Source: an uncultured Clostridia bacterium (GTDB lineage Bacteria; Bacillota; Clostridia; Christensenellales; Borkfalkiaceae). Taken from it: a stretch of 54,944 bases of DNA. Below the pieces are notes generated by a model. The model was not told the DNA's origin. It made no database searches and worked only from the letters and a program-made list of their open reading frames with translations. Each line of letters begins with the position of its first letter. Position 1 is the stretch's first letter. Location of the stretch: contig CANQAZ010000002.1 of assembly GCA_947589555.1 (NCBI GenBank), forward strand, positions 1 through 54,944. Reading direction: 5' to 3'. The translations under genes were made by a program, and so were the position numbers. Below, piece after piece: positions 10,101-18,063 of the stretch.

Positions 10101-13100
10101 TACAAGCGGTCTCGAACGCGAACTCCTCGTCGAGGGCGACTGCTACACGATGGGCGTTGCGGCCTACGTGGTCAAGGATAGCAGTGATTCCGTCGTTTAC
10201 CTCGCGGGCTACACCGAGATCGGCGGCAACCACGAAGATAGCGACCACGACAGCACCTGCGACCTTTGCGGCGAGCAGATCAATCAGTTCGCGCTCACCG
10301 GCGACGAGGCGGAGATCAATTCGTGGAAGTGGAGCAACGATTCGCTCTACATGAAGAACGTCAAACTCGGCGACGTGTATGACTTCGAAGGCACGTTTGT
10401 GGAGAATCCCGACTACCTGTACGGCAACGTGGGTATCGTGGCGGCCTTCCGTGCGGATACGCACCTCTACTGGATGCGCACCGATGGTTGGATGAAGCGC
10501 TCCGTGCACGATGTGTGGACGGAGGAACAACTTCCCACCTCCCCCGAAGATCAGTACATGACCGAAAACGAGGGCAAGACGAACGCCGACCTTTGGACCG
10601 ATCTTCCTTACAACACCCTCAACGGCGTTGTGGATTTGAAGGGCAATTCCATCGATACGATGGTGGAGACGAACTTCGAATCGTGGATCGCGAACAAGAC
10701 GTTGCGCATCATTGCGCGCGTCATGAAGAATGAAGCCGGCCAGAACATTGTGGACGTCGAATGGCGCTTCTACGATGTGGATGCCTCCCTTGTGCTCAAC
10801 TATCACCAGGGCTTCAAAGTCGATGACCTTTCCACGCTCTCCATCGGTATCAACTACGATACCAATATGAACGTGACGAAGGCTCAGTACGTCAAGGCTT
10901 CCACCAACAAGTCGGTCATCGAGTCCATCGAAAATACGGCCGTCACCATCGGCCAGCCCGGCACGCAGTACGATGCGCTCGATCTCGAATTCACCGAAAA
11001 CGGCTTCGACGATGCGGGCAATGTGGTCGTCAAAGTGGATGGCGTCGCCGGCACGAAGGGTACGCAACGCTATGTGACCGCTAAGGTCAACTTCGCAAGC
11101 GCGCTTGCCGAAACCACCCGTCTTTCCGTGCTCACCGCGGACGGCGAGCCCTTCACGGGCGCAGTCGCCACGTTGGACGGCGCACGCACTTCCATGACGG
11201 TCTACGTTCCCGTCACGCCCGATACCGGTAAATTCATCGTCAAGATCGTCAACTACGAGGCCTACACCTTGCAGAGCGACGTCTTGTTCGATCTCACCGA
11301 TCTCGCCGTTTCCGACGCCAACGCGGCCCTTACGGGCGATACCACCGCGCTTGCGGGCGGTACCTTCAACGTGATCCTCACCGGCGTGAACGGCGACGAT
11401 ACCCTCGTCATCGGCGATGCGACCAAGAAACTTTCCGAGATCACAACGTCCGATGCCGACCTCGGCAACGGCCTCAAAGTCAAGGCGCAGGCCGTCATCG
11501 GCAGCGGCTCCACGGTCACCCTCGTGTTCACAAGGGCGGCGGCCGACCTCGGCGCGAAGATCCCCGCCTATGAAATCAAGATCATGCGCGGGACTCAACT
11601 CCTCGCCCTTGAAAAACTGGATCCCGCCATCACGATTGGCGAATACGGCGTCCAGATCGATGCAAGCGGTTGGTATGCACGGGCAGAGGGGACCAAACTC
11701 TATGTGTTCGGCACGTCTGACGGCACGGAGTTGAAACTCAACGTCAACGCAGGCGATGTGACGTTTGACACAGATCCTGCCCTCCTCGGGGTCTCCGATT
11801 TCACCTTCACCGTTGAAAACGGCGCAGTGAAGTTCGATTCCACCAGCATCCTCAGCGCTGTGACGACGGCCGTCTACACCGCATCCGGCGCAAGCGGCCT
11901 CACCGCGTTTGCAATCGACCTCACCTCCCTCGGCGTCACCGCTTCCACGGTCTACGGCTTCGAGATCGAGGGCGGTACCAACGCCTACTCGGTCGCGGCA
12001 AACCGCAACATCACCTCCTGCACGCAAGGCGACTCGGCGAAGACGGTGAGGGCGTCGTCCTGCACCGTCGACGGCATCAACGCCGTTGCCTATAAGGATA
12101 ACGCCACCACCGAAACGGTGACCGAGGCCACCTTCTACGGCGCTATCGAAATCGTCAAGGGCGCCCACACCTTCCCGGCGGAAGGCGGCAACTGCTCGGT
12201 CTGCGGACAGGTCGCAGGTTGGAGAGTGGACGACGTGCAAGTCGGTAAGACGGATAACTCGCAGGGCTGGCTCGGCGGCAGTTTGGAGCACGGCGCGCAA
12301 AAGGCCTACAACCCGACGGGCAGGAACAGTTCCATCGTCAAGGGCCAGAAGATCACCGCAAGCGGTGTTGTCACTTCTTCGGTCGCGAACTCCTACAACG
12401 GTATCGCCATCCTCTTCTATCCCGGCAACGACTTTAATGTCTACGGTACAATGCACATCCGCGGCGACGCTTGGATCAACGGGCTCGGCAACAGAACGGG
12501 CGGCGTTGACGAAACGAGCAATTTGCGCTATGCCATCACGGCGAAAGTGAACGGCGGCAATTATGCCGACGCGACCTACATGGCGATCGCAAAGAAGGCG
12601 AACGCGACCATCGTTTGGGATTGGACGGATGAAAGCAAAGTCGTCATCACCTACACGTTGGCGGGCATCGATACCGAAGGCTCCTACGTAATGACGGTGA
12701 CGATCACGCCCGAATACGAGGTGTTCAAGGAAGCCCGTTACAGCATCGGCATCACGCCCGACGGCGGCTCCTTCGTGGGTAGCATCGAGTGCATCTGCGA
12801 AAAAGATTTCGGCGCGAACGTCAACCTTGAAAAGGCGGCCGAAGCGCACGTACACTCCTACAACGCAAAGGATCGTTGCACGGCGGATAACTCGCTGAAA
12901 CCCGATCACAACCACACCTATGTGCAGGGCGTTTGCAGTGTCTGCGAAGATGTCTGCAAACACACCAACGTCTCGGGTACGGAATGCCAGGATTGCCATG
13001 CTACCCTTGTTACGGCGGACAGCACGATCTCCACGGCGACCCCCGATAACTATTGGGGCAACGATGCCGCGGTCTCCACGACGACGATCGAGGCGGGCAA

Positions 13101-13536
13101 GACCTATGTCTACACCGCGCAGTACGAAGCAAGTCAAGGCACCAATGTGTGGAGAGGCGCGATCCTCAAAACGACGGTCGGCTCGTCCCTTTACAGCCTC
13201 CGTTATATCGACGGATGGCACCCGGATGCAGAAACGGAAGTCCATAGCCTCAACTTGAAGGGCGGCAACTACAACTACGATACCAATGCGAAAGACGCCC
13301 TCGACGGGACGTACATGAAAGTCGTGGTTGAGTTGGCAAACGGTACCCTTACCATTACGCTCACGCAATACGCCTCGACCGATTCCGCTATGGCTACTCC
13401 TCAGGCGACCAGGATCATGACGATTTCGGGCATTGCCGATGAAGCCGTCGGATTTGCGATCGCCAACGGCGACGGGACGCATTTCGTCAACAACCAAGTC
13501 AAGTTGAGCATCATCTCCTATACTTGGGCGAACTAA
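7138..13536 (+). CDS. Giant surface lipoprotein (2132 aa), multi-domain, with CxxC linkers
   Basis: Signal peptide with lipobox (LLVLLFAACLSLTLFAC|GGG); beta-rich Thr/Val/Asp-rich repeats; CDLCG, CSVCG, CSVCEDVC...CQDC motifs. Confidence 0.85.
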   Translation: MRKLKALLVLLFAACLSLTLFACGGGDDDNPDEQPTSDINRITATKSIELTDAQEEADFQTALANYTLTVRNGLNENTTIHGSDCEVVSSNIVYHVVDDYSVTLKPKDNNGGNMTTTVKVTVDHAWGAADANGKEVCSYDKATRISKDEDVAIHYGTFHTGTANTELATLAKAALSEEEAANLGLHAENTPTAVFNDAAGVNAGKTSSGRIKPFGLDHSAGKNVLTLTAGNLEPGMSITIEGYAKSDIVSAWGLAEQFWNAPSYGIADPYATTSTYANKGNYVGGNSVIVRSEGWVLYDGIGDEPNRLLAGLPAFVEGARATYSGKNDGSNYGSHPDDNGEKWPEGFNPNSRPGFTDAAWKDWWVYSEGTGLKSGDSYSSYTPVKVTWTYRTYKSGSENIGIIIIDSTYNNSSSLRSYIKVPETARGYYETIIHGDYSSLLITKTSVVETETFTGMRVNGTKQNAVTTYLAGEAFDAGDVVDVEITSEQNTAWHTFTIGNDMLYYYVPGTDGENTLAAAQADDALETPAGSWVSLEGQELTTDMKVFKVMFERSDKLFTAYLPENAIKVVQNNVAEAFSDDYDANLLNRDPNAAYTRTLGGEGSGIYVNLALERALFRGIPQEAVATFSGMTNADDYRYAVLRLVGIEDAFNVSTANGSDTDHNYYWAVKKATGAPSPMLGGSATNDVLLAIAVKAGVIENGTPIVITGLQDTPIHIVYGKSSIGFTLKSTVTGNKPILDKGGSVTLTYTGAEIDQLNVYAGSTTGNVFKSELDDPEHNPLPFAIGRTGVSVTAYNYESSTMTMTVTLSMPQFGFASWTEMPRVEAVVSRTVQAVDYIEYKFDIEGNAGGQYTQPIEDEIYFYAAEGKLYFVATQENDGFLLTMNNGDRTAAKSFDLSYEAAGEPTGYEDLRLVFSDPTISTDAFSIRLRWFTKASGPYAALVTVVVDIAEATGFTGDFGFEVNSAANPTHYWWYTAATNTIAAKTVDTSGLERELLVEGDCYTMGVAAYVVKDSSDSVVYLAGYTEIGGNHEDSDHDSTCDLCGEQINQFALTGDEAEINSWKWSNDSLYMKNVKLGDVYDFEGTFVENPDYLYGNVGIVAAFRADTHLYWMRTDGWMKRSVHDVWTEEQLPTSPEDQYMTENEGKTNADLWTDLPYNTLNGVVDLKGNSIDTMVETNFESWIANKTLRIIARVMKNEAGQNIVDVEWRFYDVDASLVLNYHQGFKVDDLSTLSIGINYDTNMNVTKAQYVKASTNKSVIESIENTAVTIGQPGTQYDALDLEFTENGFDDAGNVVVKVDGVAGTKGTQRYVTAKVNFASALAETTRLSVLTADGEPFTGAVATLDGARTSMTVYVPVTPDTGKFIVKIVNYEAYTLQSDVLFDLTDLAVSDANAALTGDTTALAGGTFNVILTGVNGDDTLVIGDATKKLSEITTSDADLGNGLKVKAQAVIGSGSTVTLVFTRAAADLGAKIPAYEIKIMRGTQLLALEKLDPAITIGEYGVQIDASGWYARAEGTKLYVFGTSDGTELKLNVNAGDVTFDTDPALLGVSDFTFTVENGAVKFDSTSILSAVTTAVYTASGASGLTAFAIDLTSLGVTASTVYGFEIEGGTNAYSVAANRNITSCTQGDSAKTVRASSCTVDGINAVAYKDNATTETVTEATFYGAIEIVKGAHTFPAEGGNCSVCGQVAGWRVDDVQVGKTDNSQGWLGGSLEHGAQKAYNPTGRNSSIVKGQKITASGVVTSSVANSYNGIAILFYPGNDFNVYGTMHIRGDAWINGLGNRTGGVDETSNLRYAITAKVNGGNYADATYMAIAKKANATIVWDWTDESKVVITYTLAGIDTEGSYVMTVTITPEYEVFKEARYSIGITPDGGSFVGSIECICEKDFGANVNLEKAAEAHVHSYNAKDRCTADNSLKPDHNHTYVQGVCSVCEDVCKHTNVSGTECQDCHATLVTADSTISTATPDNYWGNDAAVSTTTIEAGKTYVYTAQYEASQGTNVWRGAILKTTVGSSLYSLRYIDGWHPDAETEVHSLNLKGGNYNYDTNAKDALDGTYMKVVVELANGTLTITLTQYASTDSAMATPQATRIMTISGIADEAVGFAIANGDGTHFVNNQVKLSIISYTWAN

Positions 13537-13575
13537 CGGCAAACCAACCTCACCCTGAGTGAGGGAACAAGAAAA

Positions 13576-13603
13576 GACCCGCGGGCAACCGCGGGTCCTT
13601 TCT
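13576..13603 (+). terminator. Intrinsic terminator after giant lipoprotein gene
   Basis: GACCCGCGG GCAA CCGCGGGTC then CTTTCTT. Confidence 0.75.
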
Positions 13604-13628
13604 TATTATCATTACTTCTGCCGCATTT

Positions 13629-13691
13629 TTTCCTTTCCCCCTCCCCCGCCCTTCCCCCGTAGGGGGAAGGGCGGGGGAGGGGGAAAGGAAA
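13629..13691. repeat. Perfect 30-bp inverted repeat with 3-nt loop
   Basis: tttcctttccccctcccccgcccttccccc-gta-gggggaagggcgggggagggggaaaggaaa. Confidence 0.95.
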
Positions 13692-13753
13692 TTTGCTTTT
13701 TTCCGCCCGCCTCCCTCCCGTTTTTTCCCTCGCGACGATTTGTTTTTCTTTCG

Positions 13754-13838
13754 CGTCATTCTGAGCGTAGCGAAGAATCCCGATAATGATAATTCGGACT
13801 TCGTTTTTCGGGATCCTTCACAGTCGTTCAGGATGACG
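13754..13838. repeat. 85-bp element with terminal inverted repeats (CGTCATTCTGAGCG...CGTTCAGGATGACG type)
   Basis: Ends CGTCATtCTGAgCG / revcomp CGTCATcCTGAaCG, inner GAAGAATCCCG / revcomp GAAGGATCCCG; frame translation RHSERSEESR. Confidence 0.8.
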
Positions 13839-13915
13839 AAAAAGGAATAAAACGGCGCGGATCTCCGCGCGAATATAAGATTTCGCAATTTTCCCCGATT
13901 TTCCCTCAAAATCGG

Positions 13916-13944
13916 TTGACAAGCCTTTATCTTTGTGTTAAAAT
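13916..13944 (+). promoter_or_regulatory. Promoter for rpmG-secE-nusG
   Basis: TTGACA, 17-bp spacer, TAAAAT. Confidence 0.75.
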
Positions 13945-13997
13945 TTCCTTACACACCAAATGTGGGGTGTAATTTTTTTGTATGGAGTTTTCACGCA

Positions 13998-14162
13998 ATG
14001 GCTGTCAAATCCACGAGGGCGAAGATCACGTTCGAATGCACCGAATGCAAAAACCGCAATTACGATAGTTTCAAAAATAAGCGCAACGATCCCGACCGCC
14101 TCGAACTCAAAAAGTATTGCCCCGTTTGCAAAAAGCACACGGTCCACAAGGAATCCAAGTAA
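13998..14162 (+). CDS. rpmG: 50S ribosomal protein L33
   Basis: [54 protein letters not shown]. Confidence 0.95.
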   Translation: MAVKSTRAKITFECTECKNRNYDSFKNKRNDPDRLELKKYCPVCKKHTVHKESK

Positions 14163-14192
14163 GCGCGCCTTTTGCGCATCGGAGTAAAAATC

Positions 14193-14522
14193 ATGGCGAA
14201 AAAAGATAAGGAACTCGTCGAAGAGGAAAAGATCTCCGCCAAAGGGGACAAATCCGCAAAGAGCGAGAAAACCGCCGAAAAAAAACCCGCGAAAAACGGA
14301 AGGGCCGATAAAAACAAAAAGCCCAATATTTTCGTGCGCATCGGCAGAAAACTCAAAGAAACCTTCTCCGAACTCAAACGCGTTACGTGGCCCACTCTTC
14401 CCAAAGCCCTCAAAGCCACCGGCGTGGTGGTCGTGGTCGTGCTCATCTTCACCGTGCTCGTCACCGCGTTCAACTATGGCTTCGGCGAACTTTTGAAACT
14501 CCTTACAAGTTTGGGGGGCTAA
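14193..14522 (+). CDS. secE: Preprotein translocase subunit SecE
   Basis: ETFSELKRVTWPTLPKALKATGVVVVVVLIFTVLVTAFNYGF; between rpmG and nusG. Confidence 0.93.
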   Translation: MAKKDKELVEEEKISAKGDKSAKSEKTAEKKPAKNGRADKNKKPNIFVRIGRKLKETFSELKRVTWPTLPKALKATGVVVVVVLIFTVLVTAFNYGFGELLKLLTSLGG

Positions 14523-14525
14523 TGC

Positions 14526-15095
14526 ATGGCATCCGTCGATACCGAGCCCAAGTGGTATATCCTTCATACCTACTCGGGATATGAGGCAATGGTGCGCGAA
14601 AGCCTCTTCCGCCTCATCGAAAACAACAATTTGAGCGACCAGATCACCGATGTGAAAATTCCCACCGAGCAGACCATCGAGGAAAAGGCCAACGGCAAGA
14701 AAAAAGTTGTGGAACGCAAACTTTTGCCTTGCTACGTCTTTATCAAGATGATCTACTCCAACCAGTTGTGGTATCTCGTCACCAACACCCGCGGCGTGAC
14801 CGGCTTCGTCGGGCCGCAGGGCCGCCCCATCCCCATGAAGGAGGAGGAGATCCGCAAAATGCGCCTCGAAGATTACGTGGCCGATGCGGACTTCAAACCG
14901 GGCGACCGCGTGACCATCGATAACGGCCCTTTGGAGGGCTTCATCGGCACCATCCGCGAAACCAACGACGAGACCCAGCGCGCCAAAGTCACCATCACGA
15001 TGTTCGGCAGAAATCAGGACGTCGAAGTGGAGTACATCCAGATGACCAAGATCGCGCCCGACGCCGTGGAGATCCCCAAAAACGACGACGATTGA
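14526..15095 (+). CDS. nusG: Transcription termination/antitermination protein NusG
   Basis: KWYILHTYSGYEAMVRESL, NTRGVTGFVG, KOW region FKPGDRVTIDNGPLEGFIGTI. Confidence 0.97.
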   Translation: MASVDTEPKWYILHTYSGYEAMVRESLFRLIENNNLSDQITDVKIPTEQTIEEKANGKKKVVERKLLPCYVFIKMIYSNQLWYLVTNTRGVTGFVGPQGRPIPMKEEEIRKMRLEDYVADADFKPGDRVTIDNGPLEGFIGTIRETNDETQRAKVTITMFGRNQDVEVEYIQMTKIAPDAVEIPKNDDD

Positions 15096-15179
15096 CCCCG
15101 CCCGCGCGGAAAACGGGCCGCAAAGGGGGAAAAGCCGCCCGTGCGGCCCGAAACGGCCGCAAAATAGGCAAAAAATTTT

Positions 15180-15545
15180 GAAATCATCGCCGCAGGGACT
15201 CTTGCCTTGAAAAGGGCTCCCGAAAAAAATTGCGGAGCAAGATTTTTCGGGAAGAGGAGAAACAACGGAGCGAAACAAGCCCGTTGCGGAAATGCGGAAA
15301 AGTTCAACAAACTGAAATCATCGCCGCAAGGACTCTTGCCTTGAAAAGGGCTCCCGGAAAAGATCGCGGAGCAAGATTTTTCGGGAAGAGGAGAAACAAC
15401 GGAGCGAAACAAGCCCGTTGCGGAAGTGCGGAAACATTTAACAAACTGAAATCATCGCCGCAAGGACTCTTGCCTTGAAAAGGGCTCCCGAAAAAAATTG
15501 CGTAGCAAGATTTTTCGGGAAGAGGAGAAACAACGGAGCGAAATT
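15180..15545. repeat. 134-bp tandem repeat, ~2.7 copies, each containing a hairpin
   Basis: gaaatcatcgccgca(a/g)ggactcttgccttgaaaagggctcccg... begins at 15180, 15314 and 15448 (134-bp spacing). Copy 3 diverges after ggagcgaaa. Confidence 0.95.
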
Positions 15546-15663
15546 GCATTTTCCGCTTGCGGGAAATGCTCCGAGCGAAGTTTGTTTCGACGACGCGGTG
15601 ACGAGAAGTGGGAGGCGGTAAATCTTTCTGCCGCCGCAAAACCACAGATAAGGAGAAACTTTT

Positions 15664-16089
15664 ATGGCAAAGAAGGTGACCGCAGTCGTAAAACTGCAAC
15701 TTCCCGCCGGAAAAGCCACGCCCGGACCGCCCGTCGGTTCGACGCTCGGCCCGCACGGCATCAACATCCCCGGCTTCACCAAAGAATTCAACGCGAAAAC
15801 GGCCCATCAGGAGGGGCTCATCATCCCCGTCGTGATGACCATTTATCAGGACCGTTCCTTTACGTTTGTTCTGAAAACGCCGCCCGCGCCCGTGCTCATC
15901 AAAAAAGCGCTCGGGCTCGAAACCGCTTCGGCGACCCCCAACAAAGTGAAAGTGGGCAAACTCACCAAAGCGCAGGTGGAAGAAATCGCCAAGACCAAAC
16001 TGCCCGACCTCAACTGCACCTCGCTCGAAAGCGCGATGAGCATGATCAAGGGGACGGCGCGCAGTATGGGCATCACGGTCGAGGAATAA
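15664..16089 (+). CDS. rplK: 50S ribosomal protein L11
   Basis: [43 protein letters not shown]. Confidence 0.98.
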   Translation: MAKKVTAVVKLQLPAGKATPGPPVGSTLGPHGINIPGFTKEFNAKTAHQEGLIIPVVMTIYQDRSFTFVLKTPPAPVLIKKALGLETASATPNKVKVGKLTKAQVEEIAKTKLPDLNCTSLESAMSMIKGTARSMGITVEE

Positions 16090-16102
16090 GGAGGAACGGA
16101 GT

Positions 16103-16792
16103 ATGAAAGTCGGTAAAAAATACGCGGATAGCCTCAAATCCTACGACCACGCCAAAGCCTACGACGCGGGCGAAGCGATGAATCTCGTGCTCGCCAACGC
16201 AAAGGCCAAATTCGATGAAACGGTGGAACTGCACATCCGCCTCGGCATCGACCCGAGACAGGCGGACCAGCAGGTCCGCGGCGTGCTCGTCCTCCCCAAC
16301 GGCACCGGCAAGACGAAGAAAGTGCTTGTTGTGGCCAAAGGCGAGCGGGCGGACGCGGCGCAGGCCGCGGGGGCCGATTTCGTCGGCGCGGAGGAGATGA
16401 TCCAGAAGATCCAGACCGAGAACTGGTTCGGCTTCGACGTGATGATCACCACCCCCGATATGATGGGCGTCGTCGGCCGCATCGGCCGTTTGCTCGGCCC
16501 CAAAGGCCTCATGCCCAACCCCAAGTCGGGCACCGTTACGATGGACGTTGCAAAGGCCGTTGCCGAAGTGAAAGCAGGTAAGGTGGAGTACCGCCTCGAT
16601 AAGACGGCCATCATCCACTGCCCCATCGGCAAGAAGAGTTTCGGCCCCGAGAAATTGCTGGAAAACTTCAACGCCCTCATGGACGCCATCGTCAAGGCCA
16701 AACCCGCCGCCGCGAAGGGCCAATACATCAAGAGCGTGACGCTTGCCTCCACGATGGGCCCCGGCGTGAAAGTCGCCTACACGAAAATGTAA
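16103..16792 (+). CDS. rplA: 50S ribosomal protein L1
   Basis: [29 protein letters not shown]...[19 protein letters not shown]. Confidence 0.98.
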   Translation: MKVGKKYADSLKSYDHAKAYDAGEAMNLVLANAKAKFDETVELHIRLGIDPRQADQQVRGVLVLPNGTGKTKKVLVVAKGERADAAQAAGADFVGAEEMIQKIQTENWFGFDVMITTPDMMGVVGRIGRLLGPKGLMPNPKSGTVTMDVAKAVAEVKAGKVEYRLDKTAIIHCPIGKKSFGPEKLLENFNALMDAIVKAKPAAAKGQYIKSVTLASTMGPGVKVAYTKM

Positions 16793-16811
16793 AAATGATG
16801 CGGAAAATCGC

Positions 16812-16840
16812 TTGACGAAACTTCCGCAGTCTGTTACAAT
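16812..16840 (+). promoter_or_regulatory. Promoter for rplJL
   Basis: TTGACG, 17-bp spacer, TACAAT. Confidence 0.75.
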
Positions 16841-16844
16841 GTAA

Positions 16845-16970
16845 CCGTTCATCCGAGATGAACATTTGCCGCAGACAACGGGCGCCGCAAGGCTCAATCT
16901 CCCGTCGAGGTAAAAGGAACAAGCAGTTTGCCATGCTCCGTACCCGTCTGCGGTACGGAGTTCTTTTTTG
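16845..16970 (+). ncRNA. Ribosomal protein L10 leader-type RNA ending in an intrinsic terminator hairpin
   Basis: Leader upstream of rplJ with CTCCGTACC CGTCTGC GGTACGGAG TTCTTTTTT at 16936-16969. Confidence 0.7.
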
Positions 16971-17025
16971 GAAGCGCGCATGCGCGTTTCCGCAAATCGG
17001 CGCGAAAGCGCTAACGGAGGTAACT

Positions 17026-17523
17026 ATGTCGGAAAATCTGGAAGCCAAGAAGGCCGTCGTGGAAGAGATCAAGGCGAAGATCGGCGCAAGCAAGTCCATC
17101 GTCCTCACCAGTTACGACCGCCTCACCGTTGCCGAATCGACCGCGCTCCGCAGAAAGTTCCAAGAGGCACAGTGCGAATACAAGGTATACAAAAACACCC
17201 TTGTGCGCAAGGCGTTTGCGGAACTGGGCGTAGAGGGCTTCGACAACGACCTGAACGGCGCCACCGCATTTGTGTTCTGCCCGGACGAAACGAGCGGATG
17301 CTCCATCATCGCCAAGTCGGTGAAGGAGACGCCCGCCCTCGAATCGAAGATCGTGCCCAAGAGCGCTTATGTGAACGGCGAGTACGTTGACGCGGCGGGG
17401 GTGAAAAAACTCGCGGCGATCCCCGCACGCGAGGTTCTCATCGCGATGCTGCTCGGGTGCTTGCAGGCGCCCATTGCGAATTTCGCCTTTACTTTGAAGG
17501 CGATCGCGGACCAAAAATCATAA
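17026..17523 (+). CDS. rplJ: 50S ribosomal protein L10
   Basis: [63 protein letters not shown]. Confidence 0.96.
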   Translation: MSENLEAKKAVVEEIKAKIGASKSIVLTSYDRLTVAESTALRRKFQEAQCEYKVYKNTLVRKAFAELGVEGFDNDLNGATAFVFCPDETSGCSIIAKSVKETPALESKIVPKSAYVNGEYVDAAGVKKLAAIPAREVLIAMLLGCLQAPIANFAFTLKAIADQKS

Positions 17524-17542
17524 AAAATCGGAGGATATCAAA

Positions 17543-17917
17543 ATGGATGCTCAAAAACTCATTGAAGAATTGAAGGCGATGACCGTCGTTGAACTGAACG
17601 AACTTGTGAAAGCCCTGCAAGAGGAGTTCGGCGTTTCCGCCGCCGTTCCCGTTGCCGCCGCAGGCGCGGGCGCGGGCGCGGCCGAAGCCGCTCCCCAGGA
17701 AGAGGAAAAGACGGAGTTCGACATCGTGCTCAAAGATTTCGGCGCCAACAAGATCGCCGTCATCAAAGCGGTGCGCGAATTCACCGGCCTCGGCCTTGCC
17801 GAAGCCAAGAAGGCCGTCGAAGCCCTCGGCGTCATCAAGGAAGGCGTTCCGAAGGCCGATGCGGAAGCCGCGCTTGCCAAACTCAAAGAGGCCGGCGCGA
17901 CCGCGGAACTCAAATAA
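17543..17917 (+). CDS. rplL: 50S ribosomal protein L7/L12
   Basis: [70 protein letters not shown]. Confidence 0.98.
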   Translation: MDAQKLIEELKAMTVVELNELVKALQEEFGVSAAVPVAAAGAGAGAAEAAPQEEEKTEFDIVLKDFGANKIAVIKAVREFTGLGLAEAKKAVEALGVIKEGVPKADAEAALAKLKEAGATAELK

Positions 17918-17931
17918 GCAAAAAAGGCCGT

Positions 17932-17955
17932 CTCCCCGCCCTTTTCGGCGGGGAG
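17932..17955 (+). terminator. Stem-loop terminator after rplL
   Basis: CTCCCCGCC CTTTTC GGCGGGGAG. Confidence 0.65.
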
Positions 17956-18009
17956 TTCGTCTATTTTGCCCTTTGCACACATTTTTCACCCCGAAAACGC
18001 CTAAACCGC

Positions 18010-18038
18010 TTGACGAACGCGCGTTTTGCGGCTAAAAT
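18010..18038 (+). promoter_or_regulatory. Promoter for the cyclophilin lipoprotein gene
   Basis: TTGACG, 17-bp spacer, TAAAAT. Confidence 0.7.
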
Positions 18039-18063
18039 AGAGGGGTAACAAGGAGGTCTTTCC

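Noticed and set aside
7075-13542. 2155-aa minus ORF as a real gene
   Set aside because: Fully overlaps a lipoprotein with a clear signal peptide, promoter, SD and terminator; kept only as a statistical oddity
13576-13838. Complete insertion sequence between the giant gene and rpmG
   Set aside because: No transposase ORF; only a terminator, a perfect palindrome and a short TIR element
15180-15545. 134-bp repeats as a CRISPR array
   Set aside because: Contiguous tandem copies with no unique spacers, and no cas genes nearby
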